The notes: generated from the letters alone by a model not told the origin. Counted from the stretch's first letter, positions 21,001 through 31,885 are shown. The stretch: DNA of 64,000 bases from Drosophila persimilis (GCF_003286085.1 NW_020825288.1:19158001-19222000); one strand, 5' to 3'. Translations and numbers: made by a program.

Positions 21001-23782
21001 ATTGTAAATTATTTACCCGATATCTCTTTTAATTTGTTGTAGTTTTATTTTATCATCTTTTAAAATCAAGTCAAAGTGAGCATGTAAAAAGATTTTTTTA
21101 AAATCGTTAATCCAACGCAATTTTATTTTAACGAGGCCGCAAAATGTTTGTTCTTCTATGTTGGGTTCAAGTTTTATTTCATAACTTAGTGGAATGATTT
21201 CCTTAGGTAAGCGGTCCTCTGATATCCCCTTGTAAAGGGCAGATAGATCAATATCTCTTTTAACAGTTGCCTAAAAAGAATATAAAATTATTTTGTTGAT
21301 TTTATTTACTAAAATTAAAATTATATTATATTTATATAAGATGTTGTTTATTTAAAATCAAATAATTTCGAACTAAACAAAAAATAGGTGTCGAACTACT
21401 GAGCTTTTCAGCAGCGTATGTTTGTGATATATGTATGTATTAAAAGTCGATTGTTCGGTTTAATACTTTTTATTTTGGGGGATGGTATATAATGCGATAC
21501 AGAGCCCAAGGCATAGCAAAAGGTTCGAATTAGGTTTACAAAGAGAGCACGACGATTCTGTCAGGTGATTAGCTGAATTCAAGACGCGGTCGGATAATTC
21601 AGTGCCTTACTTAAATGTTGGCACAGCAATAAATTTTCAGCTTACAGTTTTAAGAGCTTTTCAAACGCGATTTTCAAGTTAATAAAAACGTTGTCCGATT
21701 AAAACTAATAAATTAATAAATATTCGAAAGAATTGGCTCATCTTAATAAGCGAAATTATATTACGCTATATTATTTTGCACAATTTTGTAAACGCAATAA
21801 GGCAAACAGTGTTTGTTGAAGTTTTTGATATTATAAATTTATGAAGTTTAGTATAAGTTTGGCGGGAGTGCAATAAAAGCTCGCTAACTGGTCTGCATTC
21901 ATTTTCCAAATCCATAATACTAAAAAACTTAGCTGCTCTTTCTTTCTGAATATCACAATTCTGCTCGCTATGTGAGACGTTGATTTGCGTACAATACCCT
22001 GATCGAGCCACTCATCTGCTTTTTTACAGCTGCAGCTTCATCTCCAGACACACGGCTGGGCAAAAAGGTTTTATTACTCCATTTGGAATGATCTTAGGCT
22101 CAGGCATTTGTTCGGTTCCCGTTTATTACTGATCGATCGCATTTCTTAGGGGCTAACTTAAATAAAGGGCTGGACGCTGTTTCGGCAGAGAAGCCAGCGT
22201 CAGCGCTGTACAGAAATGTATATAATATACATGTGGGGATTTTATTTACTTTAGGTTTAATAATTAATTTGTATTTAATGTTTGATAAATTTAGGATAAA
22301 TCTATTCTTTATTTTGCGTCGTTTAATTCTTCTTTTCTGCGGCCGTCGTTGTTTTTACGTCTTTTCGGTACTGTCCTAGTTTTATTTCTCTGCTTGTCTC
22401 TTCCTTGCTCGTCGTCTTCTTCGTGATGGCATAATCGTTGTTCGTCGTTCTCTTTAGTGATGGGATCATCGTTGCTCGTCGTCTTCTTCGTGATGGCATA
22501 ATCGTTGTTCGTCGTTCTTTTTAGTGATGGGGTCATCGTTGCTCGTCGTCTAGGGATCTTATCTTCATTTGGTGTTTTGTGTGGTACACCAACCCACATT
22601 CGGACATTCTGATTAAGCATTCGACCCGAATGCGTCGTCGTCGTCGTTGCCAATGGACCATGGCTGCATGTACTCCGCGCACGATGAGGTATTCTTTGGG
22701 CCATCGCAGTTTCCGGCTTTCTGAACATCATACGCATTGTTATGTTTGATTCCAACAACTTGGTAGGGTCCCAAAAACTTTGCTTTTAATTTCAGGCCAC
22801 TACCAAACTGTCTACGTTTGATGGCAACCAAGTCACCAATATTATATCGTCTTGCAGGTTTTCGTCGTAGATTATACGTCTTCTTATTTTCGTTCTGAAG
22901 CTTCACAATTTGAGCCTTTGCCTTTGCTCTTAGATCGCTGCTTTGGTCGTTAAATATTGTTGCTGCTTCTTTGTTGATCAATTGTCGTATCTGGAGGTCT
23001 TCTTTTGTCCGCATCTTAACTCCAACTAGCATTTTAAAGGGTGTCGTATCAATTCTTCTCGTAAATGTTGAATTTACAGCTTGTTGAACTTTGCTGACAT
23101 GCCTGTACCATTTCGTGGGGTCGTCGATACTCAGTTTTGAGAGCATTATGATTGCATTATGATTGATATTGGCCTCGCTGAGTTACAAACGACGTGTACT
23201 TCCGACTAGATTGATTGATCTTCAATAAGCGGCAAAGGAAAATGGTCTTTGACAGTTGCCTTATTGATCCTTCTGTAATCAACACAAACCCTTGCCGAAC
23301 CGTCTCGTTTTTTTGACACGGATTATTGGACTTGTAAACTCCGATGTAGATTTTTTGATAATGTAATTTTAAGCCACTCTTCAATCTGTTCATCGACGAT
23401 ACGCGTTCGCGTAAACGTCATTGTACGCGGACGCCAAAATATAGGCGACACATATAATTGTCTATTAGTTCGCATTCTTCTTTTTTGGCAGATTTTTCAA
23501 TCACGTCATTGTCCAATTCCGCACAAATTAGAAAAATAAATATTTATTTGGTGTTTGGAGCGCCAAACACCAAACGTCTTTTAGACAAAGAAGATATGAT
23601 TCTTGATCAAATTACCAATTACCTAGTGTTATTTGTATTTCTCATATAATAGGTATGTAATAGATTTGGTTCAAAGAACCCTTTTGAAGAGTAAAATGTA
23701 ATGCAAATACAAATCTTACCTCTAGTTGAAATGCACAGAGTAGTAAAACCACACCTATGTGAACAATTTTGATGGTAAGCAT
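9048..23782 (-). CDS. M1-family aminopeptidase-like ectoprotein, predicted catalytically inactive
   Basis: Coding exons in transcript order: 23720-23782, 21017-21270, 20684-20960, [gap], 17669-17849, 17456-17601, 17247-17397, 16499-17193, 14580-14763, 14323-14516, 13956-14270, 9048-9297. All junctions I could test are in phase. Exon 1 is a signal peptide ([18 protein letters not shown]). Then come the M1 N-terminal domain (ending [13 protein letters not shown]), the middle domain, and an ERAP1-like C-terminal helical domain ending in SNTISKK. The GAMEN motif is replaced by NSNGI and the HEXXH zinc site by RELVN ([12 protein letters not shown]). The downstream NEG zinc-ligand motif is NKA, so zinc binding should be lost. 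Total is about 900 residues without the gap. The short exon expected after FDEPGLK (2 mod 3 in length) was not found between 17850 and 20683. Introns are full of TE remnants. The donor GTTGTT after 17456 is weak. Confidence 0.85.
9600..11900 (+). pseudogene. Errantivirus-like (gypsy-group) provirus remnant: protease, RT and env pieces
   Basis: An old, broken insect LTR retroelement. From 9712 there is a pol start with a protease-like segment in which the usual DTG active site reads YSG, so it is likely dead. From about 10166 in another frame comes an RT domain with [27 protein letters not shown] and the YIDD catalytic box, ending at 10915 where a DINE-1 copy interrupts it. RNase H and integrase are absent. 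From about 11240 an env-like stretch follows, recognisable by a basic furin-type site before a hydrophobic GLVNIVG segment. It is broken by stops and frameshifts up to about 11900. No intact open frame remains for any protein. Confidence 0.8.
10903..11242 (-). mobile_element. DINE-1-like Helitron nested in the provirus
   Basis: Minus-strand copy. Reading + it shows gacagacagacatggctcaa, gattctgatcaagaatatat, ggggtcggaaacgcttcgtt and ends in actcattttgagtatcgggt. It lies between the RT and env remnants, so it inserted after the provirus or replaced the missing middle part. Confidence 0.85.
11939..12912 (+). pseudogene. LOA-like LINE ORF2 fragment with internal deletion
   Basis: Near-identical in long stretches to the ORF2 at 60689-63106. 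The endonuclease domain shows [24 protein letters not shown] and [10 protein letters not shown]. The frame breaks near 12490, just before the SDHKY catalytic motif. About 60 codons are then missing between the TVTSKLA and [12 protein letters not shown] equivalents. It stops near 12912, directly joined to a BEL/Pao fragment. The reverse transcriptase domain is lost. Confidence 0.88.
12913..13660 (+). pseudogene. BEL/Pao retrotransposon integrase-region remnant
   Basis: In two frames the translation shows the BEL/Pao zinc-finger and integrase start, with pieces such as [38 protein letters not shown] and YCGPFHY. Stops and frameshifts interrupt it. It abuts the LOA fragment without a gap, implying a deletion or rearrangement after both inserted. 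Confidence 0.75.
15060..16130. other. Intronic stretch with a short imperfect duplication
   Basis: Lies between M1-like exons. From 15345 to 15470 a block of about 70 bases is repeated (ccatgccattttcggctttt / ccatgccactttcggccccc, each followed by atgttcaaaca). I see no coding signal in the rest. Confidence 0.45.
16138..16365. mobile_element. TIR element family, copy 3 (short form)
   Basis: Starts at cagccaggctccgtttttca and contains tccgatttacttttgaatac, gctcccgttttcacaatccg and gatgacttattgatgcatta. The inverted counterpart is at 20340-20545, so the M1-like gene introns hold two oppositely oriented copies. Confidence 0.65.
17990..18300 (+). mobile_element. Retroelement gag-like fragment
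   Basis: The + frame gives [20 protein letters not shown], then a stretch rich in Gln and Ser. This looks like part of a retrotransposon gag, but I cannot assign a family. It lies in the intron where an M1 exon is missing. Confidence 0.35.
18400..19610. other. Intronic, unclassified repeat debris
   Basis: From 18740 to 18895 a + frame reads as a charged helical segment ([20 protein letters not shown]), probably another gag or TE piece. The rest is AT-rich with no recognised feature. No M1 exon was recognised here. Confidence 0.3.
19616..20290 (-). pseudogene. CR1/Jockey-like LINE fragment, region between endonuclease and RT
   Basis: The minus frame gives [19 protein letters not shown], then [16 protein letters not shown] and [13 protein letters not shown]. 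This is typical of the linker upstream of the RT domain in CR1/Jockey-type LINEs. The element is cut at both ends. It may be the same family as 25979-26945 and 56259-57340. Confidence 0.7.
20340..20545. mobile_element. TIR element family, copy 4 (inverted relative to 16138)
   Basis: Contains taatgcatcaatgagtcatc, a run of about 18 T, tccgttttgaaaatggagaa and ends gtgaaaaccggaacctgctt. This is the reverse complement of the copy at 16138-16365. Confidence 0.65.
22010..23460 (-). pseudogene. Gypsy-type retrotransposon remnant (RT fragment, integrase C-terminus)
   Basis: From the right, a minus-strand RT start ([20 protein letters not shown] in a shifted frame, 23230-23300) is followed by a deletion and then the integrase C-terminal part at 22613-23146. 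That part has [26 protein letters not shown] and the GPY/F-like [12 protein letters not shown]. The 3' part near 22380-22550 holds an in-frame short tandem repeat, and 22010-22300 may be LTR remnant. It inserted in intron 1 of the M1-like gene on the same strand. Confidence 0.75.
22385..22560. repeat. Tandem repeat of about 50/100 bases in gypsy 3' region
   Basis: Units containing gtcttcttcgtgatggcata and gttgttcgtcgttctcttta alternate at least twice. On the minus strand they encode Asp/Glu/Thr/Lys-rich repeats. Confidence 0.75.
23720..23782 (-). CDS. Signal-peptide exon of the M1-like gene
   Basis: First coding exon, 21 codons. ATG at 23782 is followed by a hydrophobic core ([10 protein letters not shown]), then the donor GTAAGA in phase 0. 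The next exon starts 2.45 kb away at 21270. I prefer this ATG over an upstream in-frame start because it places the hydrophobic core at the N-terminus, as in other secreted or membrane M1 enzymes. Confidence 0.75.
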
Positions 23783-24233
23783 GGCTAAAGAGGCTAAAGT
23801 GAAACGGAAGAAAATAAGTATTAAGTCATTATTGCTGTTATGATAAAGAGTGCTAGAAAGGCAGTTAGCGATGGATAAAGAGAATGAGGTAGTTTCAGCA
23901 CATTCCGGACAGAAAAAGTTACGCCTACCTGTTAACCACACTGAGAAAAAGGGCGATAAATAACTTAATTAATTTTTTGGACGTTGAGATGCAAAGACTT
24001 CACAATCAAGTGGCCCATTCTACCCCAAGCCGAAGCCTCTTACGCGTTGGTGCTGACGAATCACGCGTGACGCGTATATCCGAACCGATCTTTTGCATGC
24101 AGAAAAAAAGATGTTAGACTAATATTTGAGAAATATTCGGCCGTCAGACATGGTAGTCGGGCGGATAGAAGAAAAGTTTCAGTGAAATTACTCAAATCCA
24201 AGGTTACACTGTCATATGCCTAGGGATGTATGG

Positions 24234-24610
24234 CCGAGCGGGTGCTTGGAGTCTGGACTCTATGCGGACTCTGGATACCTCCCGACCTCCAATTTTAACT
24301 AGACTTGCCTCGGGTGACTAACCCCTTCCAGCCTACTATGAGACCAACTATGCCAAAAATAAGAACACCGCAAGGGGGCTCGGTACTCCTTCTAATGTAC
24401 CGAAAGGATGAGACAAAAAAACAGACAAAGAGGTCCCGAAAAGACGGGGAAGGAGACTGAGTCCGTCTACCGTCTTCAGGCAGCAACCGCTACGAGAAAG
24501 AGCCTGAAAAACCAATCGGGCTTATCCAAGAAGGGTGACACCAGGGATGAACCGGTTATCGAGGTGGCAGGCAGCGTTCTGCACCACAGGGGGAAGTGAA
24601 ATACACTTGT
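24234..24610 (+). mobile_element. LINE 5' fragment (ORF1 start), probably R1/LOA-type
   Basis: A 5' region with atgtatggccgagcgggtgc leads to a broken ORF1-like frame (PKIRTPQGGSVLLLMYRKD), then, frame-shifted, a basic stretch TATRKSLKNQSGLSKKG. The element ends near 24610. Family assignment is tentative. Confidence 0.4.
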
Positions 24611-24649
24611 ACCGGTTCGAATTAACGGGAGTGTGGATACCAAATTTAA

Positions 24650-25040
24650 TTGCTCTAGCTCTTATAGTCTCTGAGCACTAGGACTGACAGACGGACAGAT
24701 AGACATGGCTCAATCGATTGGGCTATTGATGCTGATGAAGAATATATATACTTTATGGGGTCGGAAACGCTTCGTTCTGGACGTTACATACATTCACTTT
24801 CACCACTCATTTTGAGTATCGGGTATAAATACAAAGTTCTCAGTAACTATAAAAGCTAGAGAAACGAAATGATGTATCCAGACTCCTGTAATATCACAAT
24901 TAAGTTTCGCCCGGCCTCCTTACGCCCCCACACAGGTCGTAAAATCTTTGGCGGAGACTAGCCATACTGGCTGAGTATCGGAGATAGATGTAGAGTCTCG
25001 GCCGTAGCTGCTACTCACAATGTTCCCCCTCGCCGTAAAG
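24650..25040. mobile_element. DINE-1-like Helitron, rearranged copy
   Basis: 24650-24830 is in reverse orientation (gacagatagacatggctcaa to cattttgagtatcgggtata). 24835-25040 is in forward orientation (actataaaagctagagaaac to ctcacaatgttccccctcgc). Two halves in opposite orientation meet near 24832. Confidence 0.75.
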
Positions 25041-25734
25041 ATATCTTCCAAATGTGTATTTTCCCATTCCATTTTGCACTCCCTTGAACAAAGATGGTTA
25101 AATTAATCATACTTATCTGTTACCTATTTTACCTACCTAAACAATATAAACCCTAAAAACATGAGAAAAAGGCAGTACTTACACTCTTTATTCAGTACAA
25201 ATTTCTATACACGGGAACACAGATATGGGCTGCACTATGCGAATGGAAGTACGTATATTAAATGTGGCTGTACTCCATGAATAGCAGGTTCCGGATAATT
25301 TGAAAGCATCAACATTACTAATTATATTTTATTACTGCATACATTATGGAAGATTTTGTGTGTATGATGATACATACATATGCATACAGAAATTGTGCAC
25401 ACTAAACAACAATAGACAATTTTATTTCAATAAAGTCAGTTTAACTGTATATCATGATACAAAATGTACTTATTTTAAAGCAAACGAAGTCATTTTATTT
25501 AATTATATTTTTGGTCAGATCTTTTTAGCCGAAATCTCTGAACGCATAAATTTAAATATATATATGGTATCCCAAGTATTTTTTTATATGCATTTTTTAG
25601 GTATGCCAGCTTATACTCTGAATCATTTCATTATTATTTTCTACTATTTACAAGGCACGTAGCGCATTTTAAGTTATTTGAGGGAATCGTTTTTTGAAGA
25701 TTTTGAAGATTCGAGAATTACGCAGAAGTATAGA

Positions 25735-25955
25735 AAATGATCAGATGGCCGCAACTGGATTATATCTGATTATTATTTTTATATGTAACACCGCTCAGTG
25801 GGACATCGGCCGAAAAGAGGTCGCGAATTTTATGAGCGCTTTGGATCAAGTGAATATACGCGTTTGATACACCAATTTTAGAGCTTACAAAATCTAAATA
25901 ATGTGTGTAACGTCCAGGAAGAAGCGTTTCCGACCCCATAAATTATATGTTTAAT
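25735..25955. mobile_element. DINE-1 debris
   Basis: Contains atgatcagatggccgcaact, ggattatatctgattatt and later gtaacgtccaggaagaagcg with tttccgaccccataaa. Order and spacing are disturbed. Confidence 0.55.
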
Positions 25956-25978
25956 GTTTAACGTTTAATGTTTAGAGT

Positions 25979-26945
25979 TCAATTATGGACAGTTAAACTG
26001 TGTAAAAATAGGAATGTACAAATGATAAAATTATCTCCTACTGGAAAGTTTGCTAACACAATACAAGGCTGAAGAAAGTTAACCAAATTATTCATTAAAA
26101 AAGATTTTACTTTGGAAGCGCACGTATCAAAGGACAAAAGGAGGAAACATTTATTGTAATCGCGGCAAAGGCTACGGAAAGATTCATGGTCAGAGTAGTT
26201 TAGTGGACAGAGAGAAAGACGGAGAGGAAAGTAATACAGCAACCTTATTCCGAGATAGGCCGTAAAAGAGAAACGTAGAGTTATTTAGTGGTATAGGTAT
26301 ATACAGAAAATTCCTTCGTCCATCTTTTGATAAAGCAAAGGTCTCCTTGGGCATTATTCGAAATAGCGGATATATGAGAATTAAAACATAAGTTAGGTAC
26401 GAATATAATGCCTAAGTCATTAACTTTGTACAGGCGTTCCAAGGAAATGTTATTAATTGTGAAGTCAAAAAGGTAAGGCTTGTTGCGATGGAAGGTCATG
26501 ACGTTACATTTGGAAATGTTAAGAGGAAGAGCGTTAATGATACACCAATTGTTGAGAGCGTCGAGATCCGATTGAAGAAACAACGGGGACCACAGATCGC
26601 TATAGGAAAAACATAGCTTGACATCATCAGCATACATTGAGAACCGTGAATTAGTTAAAACTTGGGGAAGAACATTGATAAAGAGGTTAAATAATAAGGG
26701 CGCGAGATGGCTACTTTGCGGCACAACCGAAGAGACAAAAACTGGTTTAGAAAGAAAAGATTTTAAGGGGACACGCTGAGAACGATTACAAAGGTACGCA
26801 TTAGTCCAGAGAAAAAGTTGGTCGGAAATCCTAGTAGAGATAGTTTGTGGATGAGGAGATTGTGATTAACTGAGTCGAAAGCTTTGCTAAGGTCAGTATA
26901 AACTACGTTAGTTTGGCATTGTTTTGCATAACTCTTACAAATCAT
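25979..26945 (-). pseudogene. CR1/Jockey-like LINE reverse transcriptase remnant
   Basis: The minus strand carries the RT motifs VYTDLSKAFDSVNHNLL (motif A), LLFNLFINVLP and SMYADDVKLCFSY (catalytic YADD), then the thumb region. The part between motif A and motif B is shortened and frame-shifted. The 3' end near 25979 matches the 3' end of the copy at 56259. It is broken by several stops. Confidence 0.85.
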
Positions 26946-26949
26946 TCCA

Positions 26950-27915
26950 GTGCACTATGGAAAAAAATTCCGAAATTTCTATTTCTCACAATTTCTTCTC
27001 AGCGTAGCTTACCTACGCTGGCAAGCTTTTTTGCGCTCCTGCTTTGCTTCGCCTAACTTACACTAGACTTTAAAAATTTATGATTCCAAATTGAGTTACA
27101 CGTGTTTGTCGGTGTATTTAACCAAATCTCTAGCCTTATTAATGGAACCTATTAACAAACCATATTTAGGCTAAATAGCCTCAAACCTACCCTCTGTGAT
27201 CACGTTGTTTTTCTGTATCGTGATTCAAGTAGACCCTAGTTAATTGTTTATAGGGTTGATTAGGGTATTTTTAAGTTGGTGAGAAGTTTAAAAAATATTT
27301 ATTTCTCACCTCCGATTCGAGCTCAGCGACTGATAGACATATACATACATATGTAGATTGACTCTCAACTTCTTTTGACAGACACTTTAATATCTGGATT
27401 TAACATACCTATGTAAGTACACTATGTATAGTGGAATACGACCATAATCACTTGAAATCATTATCCTTTGAAATCTGCTTCACACTCTTCTACTCTGAGC
27501 TCTTTACAGCATTTGGGGACATCCACCCCAACTCAGAGACAGGAGCTGTCGACTTTTTTTACGTATGTATAGTATGAGTATACTACGCATATCAATTGTT
27601 TAACATTTTTATTTATTTTATTGTTTACTGTTCATTTCCTTTGTAGCCCTATGTGTTGAATTTTATAAAATTCATTAAAACTGAGCGTAAAGTCCGGCGT
27701 ATACAAACACACCTGTAACCATGAGAATGCTTAAGCAAAAAAAAATAAATAAATAAAGCACTAGAAGAGTATTTACATTTCGGCGTTCGTAATATTTCAC
27801 TTTTAAAAGCAAAGATAACAAATGTGAAAAGCTATCTTGTTCAAGATAAAGATTAAAAGATTTTTTTTGCAAGACACATTCATACATTTAATGCTTTGCA
27901 TACTCGCTAGTTAAG
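26950..27915. other. Intergenic, upstream of the adhesion GPCR
   Basis: AT-rich. A short block gtgagaag...tttctcacc at 27278-27310 forms an inverted repeat. No coding feature supported. It should contain the receptor promoter, but I see no diagnostic core motif. Confidence 0.4.
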
Positions 27916-27919
27916 AATC

Positions 27920-30900
27920 ATGTTAAATACTCTAGCAAGATCATTTTTCTTTTATAACATATGGTGCATAATTGGTAATTTGACTCCAATTAACTCGGTA
28001 AGGATCTGCTTACAAAAAGAATATTAAACTGCTGTCGAAAATGAACCCGCTCATCTTATACGAATAGTTGCACACCTGTGTCAATAACAACACTGAAACC
28101 AATAACGGAACGGAAAATTGTAAATATAAGGGCTTACGTTACACATCATATAAGGAGTTCCTTTGCTGGGCAAAGAGTGGTGAGCTGCATATTCGCGAGT
28201 GCGATAACATCTCTGGTGATTGGCTTCCAAAAACAGTAGACTGTCATGTAAAACAAAATAAAAATAAATTTTGTCCGGATGATCTTTTTGAAGTTAAACA
28301 AAATGACGACGACCCAATTTGTTTAAAAATTTCCACTAAGCCGGAAGCTTATAATGAAACCTTTTGCTACGGTTCAAATAAAATAATACCATTGGATCTA
28401 TCATCATCTGAAATGACCACAATTATACTGTTCTTAAAACAAAAAAGAATTAATGAATACTGGTTGCCAATAAAACGGAGCAATGCTTTCATGCCATTCA
28501 TGATAAATTTGCCAGGAAAAAGATGGCAGAAAGTCATCGACGAACACATACTACCAGAACATTTGAAATCTGATCTTTACTGCCTAGCACACAACCTAGA
28601 CAGATTAAAAATTGAATTGAGAGATTGCAAGAAATTTTTACACATGGTCTGCGCTTTTAAAAGTAGTCTTTTATCTCACTCAGGGTGTCCAGAAGGATTT
28701 GGTGCTTTAAGCTATCGGCCAAATGAATGTTACGGTATTAATTGGAAGAAAAAATCGCTTAATCATGTGCACATCAGTGAATACTATGAAAAACAGAACT
28801 CGATTAGAATTGTACTACAAGAGATAATTCCCCAAGAAAAAGAGAATTATTTCTTTAAGATTGATAGCTTTGTTGATAGATTTTCTGATAATTATATGGT
28901 AATAATGAATAAATATGAAAAGACAAAAGTTTCCTATGAAAACTCGAAATGGTTTCCAGTATTGAGTAAGCAGATTGTAGAAGCACCATCACCATTTTTA
29001 ATGAAATTAAAATTCGATGAAAACTTACGCGAATTAATACTAGTGATTTATTACCGCAATTATCTATGGACTAATGAATATAACGACATTGGTGTTCAAT
29101 GTTTTACTAATGCAGGCTATGAACTTTTAAAAAAAACTTCTGTTAATCTTATTTGGCAAAATGAAAAAAAAACACGTTCCATTTTTAGGCTAACTTTATT
29201 TGGAGATGGTCCTGGGGAGTATTGGTGCGAAGGTCATACAATTTTTAATTTTCAGTGGGTATCCACTCAACGATTAATAGCTTTTAAGAATATGCGCGGG
29301 CATACTTTTGCTACGCGGTTAGATATCCCATGCATTTACAAAAATAATGAAATTATTGTTAATTTTTGTATTTACATCAACAAAAGCACTAAAATATTTG
29401 GTAAAATGATACGCAATTTTTTTGTGAAGAAAGCGAAAGATAGTGTTAGTGATCTTATTATACATAACGTCCGTATTATGAATATTGAGAGCGTTACAAA
29501 ACTCTCCATGGTTTGTTGGTGTCATATAATGGCACAACTAGAAATATCCAATAAGAGTTATGAAGAGGTAAGTGCGGAAGATATCTTTGAAAATGTTTCG
29601 AAAATTAGTGACAATACGTTTTCAAGCATTCGAGTATACAAAAAACTAATGAAAATGAATAGTGACTTAATAACTGTAATACGTAGTATAGAATACTGTT
29701 TCCCCGACATTTTTTCGTCAAATAACTTAATGAATAGTCAATGGATGCAGGTTCGTAGGGGAGAAAAAGGTACGGCACAGATTTTATGTCTCCAAAATAA
29801 TGGTATTCCATATACGAGACGTTGCGAAGGAGACTTTGTGCATGGGGCATATTGGGAATTATTAACACAATCTATTAATTGTGAACATGCTCAAGATATT
29901 ACACAAATTTTATACAACCTGGAGAACACACGCTTGATTGAGCTAACACCAGAAAAGGTTGTACAAGAAGTTAAGAGCCTCATTAAAGATAACAAACAAA
30001 AAATTGGTCCTGGCGATGTATACTTAATTTCTAACATCATTCAAGTCTCTCTTCGGAATCTTTCCGTTCCAAATGTAGTCTGGTCTAATGGAGTAGTTCC
30101 AGAGCTAGGTCAAAACCCTGCAAAGTGGAAAAGTGTAATCCATGACATCATAGAAATCTACAATATCCTAACAGATTTAGATATAGACGTAATTAGTAGG
30201 TCAGCTGATCTAAATTCAACAAACAAATTCTTAGAAACATTTGAAAATTCAATGGATACTCTATCATTCTTACAATATGTTGACCAAAATAGCTTCGTTG
30301 AAGAAGATATTGGATCTAAACTGGATTTGGAAGTTTTCGACTATGTAGACATTGGTGTATCCGTACAATCTTCTCCAAATTTTCTATACTTTTATATTAA
30401 TCCTTTAGTAGCAAATGTATCTGGGATAGCATTATTTAACAATAATATCAGTGGTAAAGTTCCACAAAAGTTAAAAGGCAAATTTTACAATGAGGATTAC
30501 CGATTTCTGCAATCCAATCATGACATTGAGGACTTTATCCATGAATCAAATTTACTACTTGCAACTTATGTACCAAAAAAACTTTTGAGTAGATTAAAAA
30601 CTTTTTCAACCATATTTAATCAAATAACTAAAATCCCTCCAATAGTGGTCATTAAAGTATACTCCAACGACAAGCTTTTTCAGCAGGCTATTCAAACAAA
30701 AGCGGTTTCGAGCCATATTGTGTCAATATCCATACCTGGATACAATACTAATCTACCTGAGGCACTGCCGCTAATTCTAAGAAGATTGCACACTTATCAT
30801 CATACTGATTCAGAGCAGTATTGCCACTACTGGAACTACGGTAATTGGGCTACCGACGGGGTAAAAATGTCTAAAAATGTTGAAATAAGCGAAGATATTG

Positions 30901-31109
30901 GGATATGTTTTTTAACACACTTGGCACCATTTGCTTATCTTGTAGGCGTTAACCTTACGTTTGATATGGAGATTGAGTCGTACTCTAAGAAAATGGATGA
31001 TCGTACTTCGGATATCATAGCAGTGTTAGGCTGCTCACTATCTTTGTTGGGAGTATGTTGCATTTTTATCACAGCTTCAAAATTGTATTATTGGCGGCAC
31101 AAGACTTAA
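27920..31109 (+). CDS. Adhesion-GPCR-like receptor ending after TM1
   Basis: Two coding exons: 27920-27997 (signal-peptide-like, 26 codons, donor GTAAGG) and 28068-31109 (acceptor acgaatag), in phase, 1039 residues. The start is the ATG at 27920. Exon 2 has no own ATG at its beginning and is preceded in frame by a stop. The ectodomain has Cys-rich segments resembling a C-type-lectin-like fold (to about residue 220). A GAIN-like region ends in a GPS motif near residue 945 (CHYWNYGNWATDGV, then GICFLTHLAPFAYL). The cleavage site is HLA rather than HLS/HLT, so autoproteolysis is doubtful. TM1 is at about residues 1005-1030, then YYWRHKT and a stop at 31107. It resembles the fly CG11318/CG15556 class from memory. 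TM2-TM7 survive only as relics downstream. Confidence 0.82.
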
Positions 31110-31885
31110 TCTAAAGTTTTACTACATTTGTCTTTAGCCATTTCTTTGCAAATGTTAATTTTTTTGTTCGCAATAATAATAATCAATAAACAATAATCAA
31201 GATTTTCCGGTATTTTTATTCATGAATAAAATAATAAATGGTTGTGTAGCCATAGGAGCAAGTCTTCATTATACGGTCTTAGTGCAATTTTTCTAGATGA
31301 TTGTCATTGCATATTTCCAGCTCAAGCGATTTTTTCCGATACTAAGTACAACAAGAATAAAAAGATTTGTTTCAAAAACTTCTGTATTGTGTTGGGGATT
31401 ACCACTTGTTCCTGTATTGCTTGTGATATTCTTAGATAAAAACTCCTTTGATATGGGCCTATTTTGTTGTCCGTCAGGGTATGCATTGTATTTTTCGTTT
31501 TTTTTTACCTATCGGAATGGTTATTGCATTAAACTTTATAATATTTAATTTAATTTTATACAATGTTTTCTTTGGTACTTCTGCAGCAGTAAGTCGTACA
31601 GATAGAGGGATATTTAAATCGCAAGTAAGACTTGCAGCGTTACTATTTTTTCTTTTGGGATTTACTTGGACATTTGGCTTATTGTCGGCATTGAAAGCTG
31701 GAATAATTTTTTCATATTTATTTTGCCCTACGTCAACTCTACAAGGATTCGTAATTTGTATATATTTTATTATTTTAGATCCATTAAGCCGTCGGGTGTG
31801 TAGTGACTACTTTGGTAATAATTGTAGAAATAGAAAATCAACCATTAAAAACGAAACTGATTATACCTTGAGAGATACAGAGTAA
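31110..31885 (+). pseudogene. Decayed TM2-TM7 part of the adhesion GPCR
   Basis: Directly after the stop at 31107 the same frame continues with TM2-like KVLLHLSLAISLQMLIFLF, then a second stop at 31194. After a frame change, AIGASLHYTVLVQFF (TM3) is followed by TAG at 31294, where the family usually has Trp. TM4-TM5 follow. A run of nine T at 31498-31506 shifts the frame once more, after which TM5-TM7 are open to the stop at 31883. The total damage is three stops and two frameshifts within 0.8 kb, against none in the 3 kb before it. Confidence 0.8.

Noticed and set aside
24243-24620. tRNA-like A box (tggccgagcggg) and a ggttcgaatta B-box-like sequence
   Set aside because: The two boxes are about 370 bases apart and no cloverleaf can be formed. 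The region reads as a LINE 5' part.
25300-25662. 120-codon open frame
   Set aside because: AT-rich, Tyr/Phe/Ile-rich peptide without motif, splice context or neighbour support.
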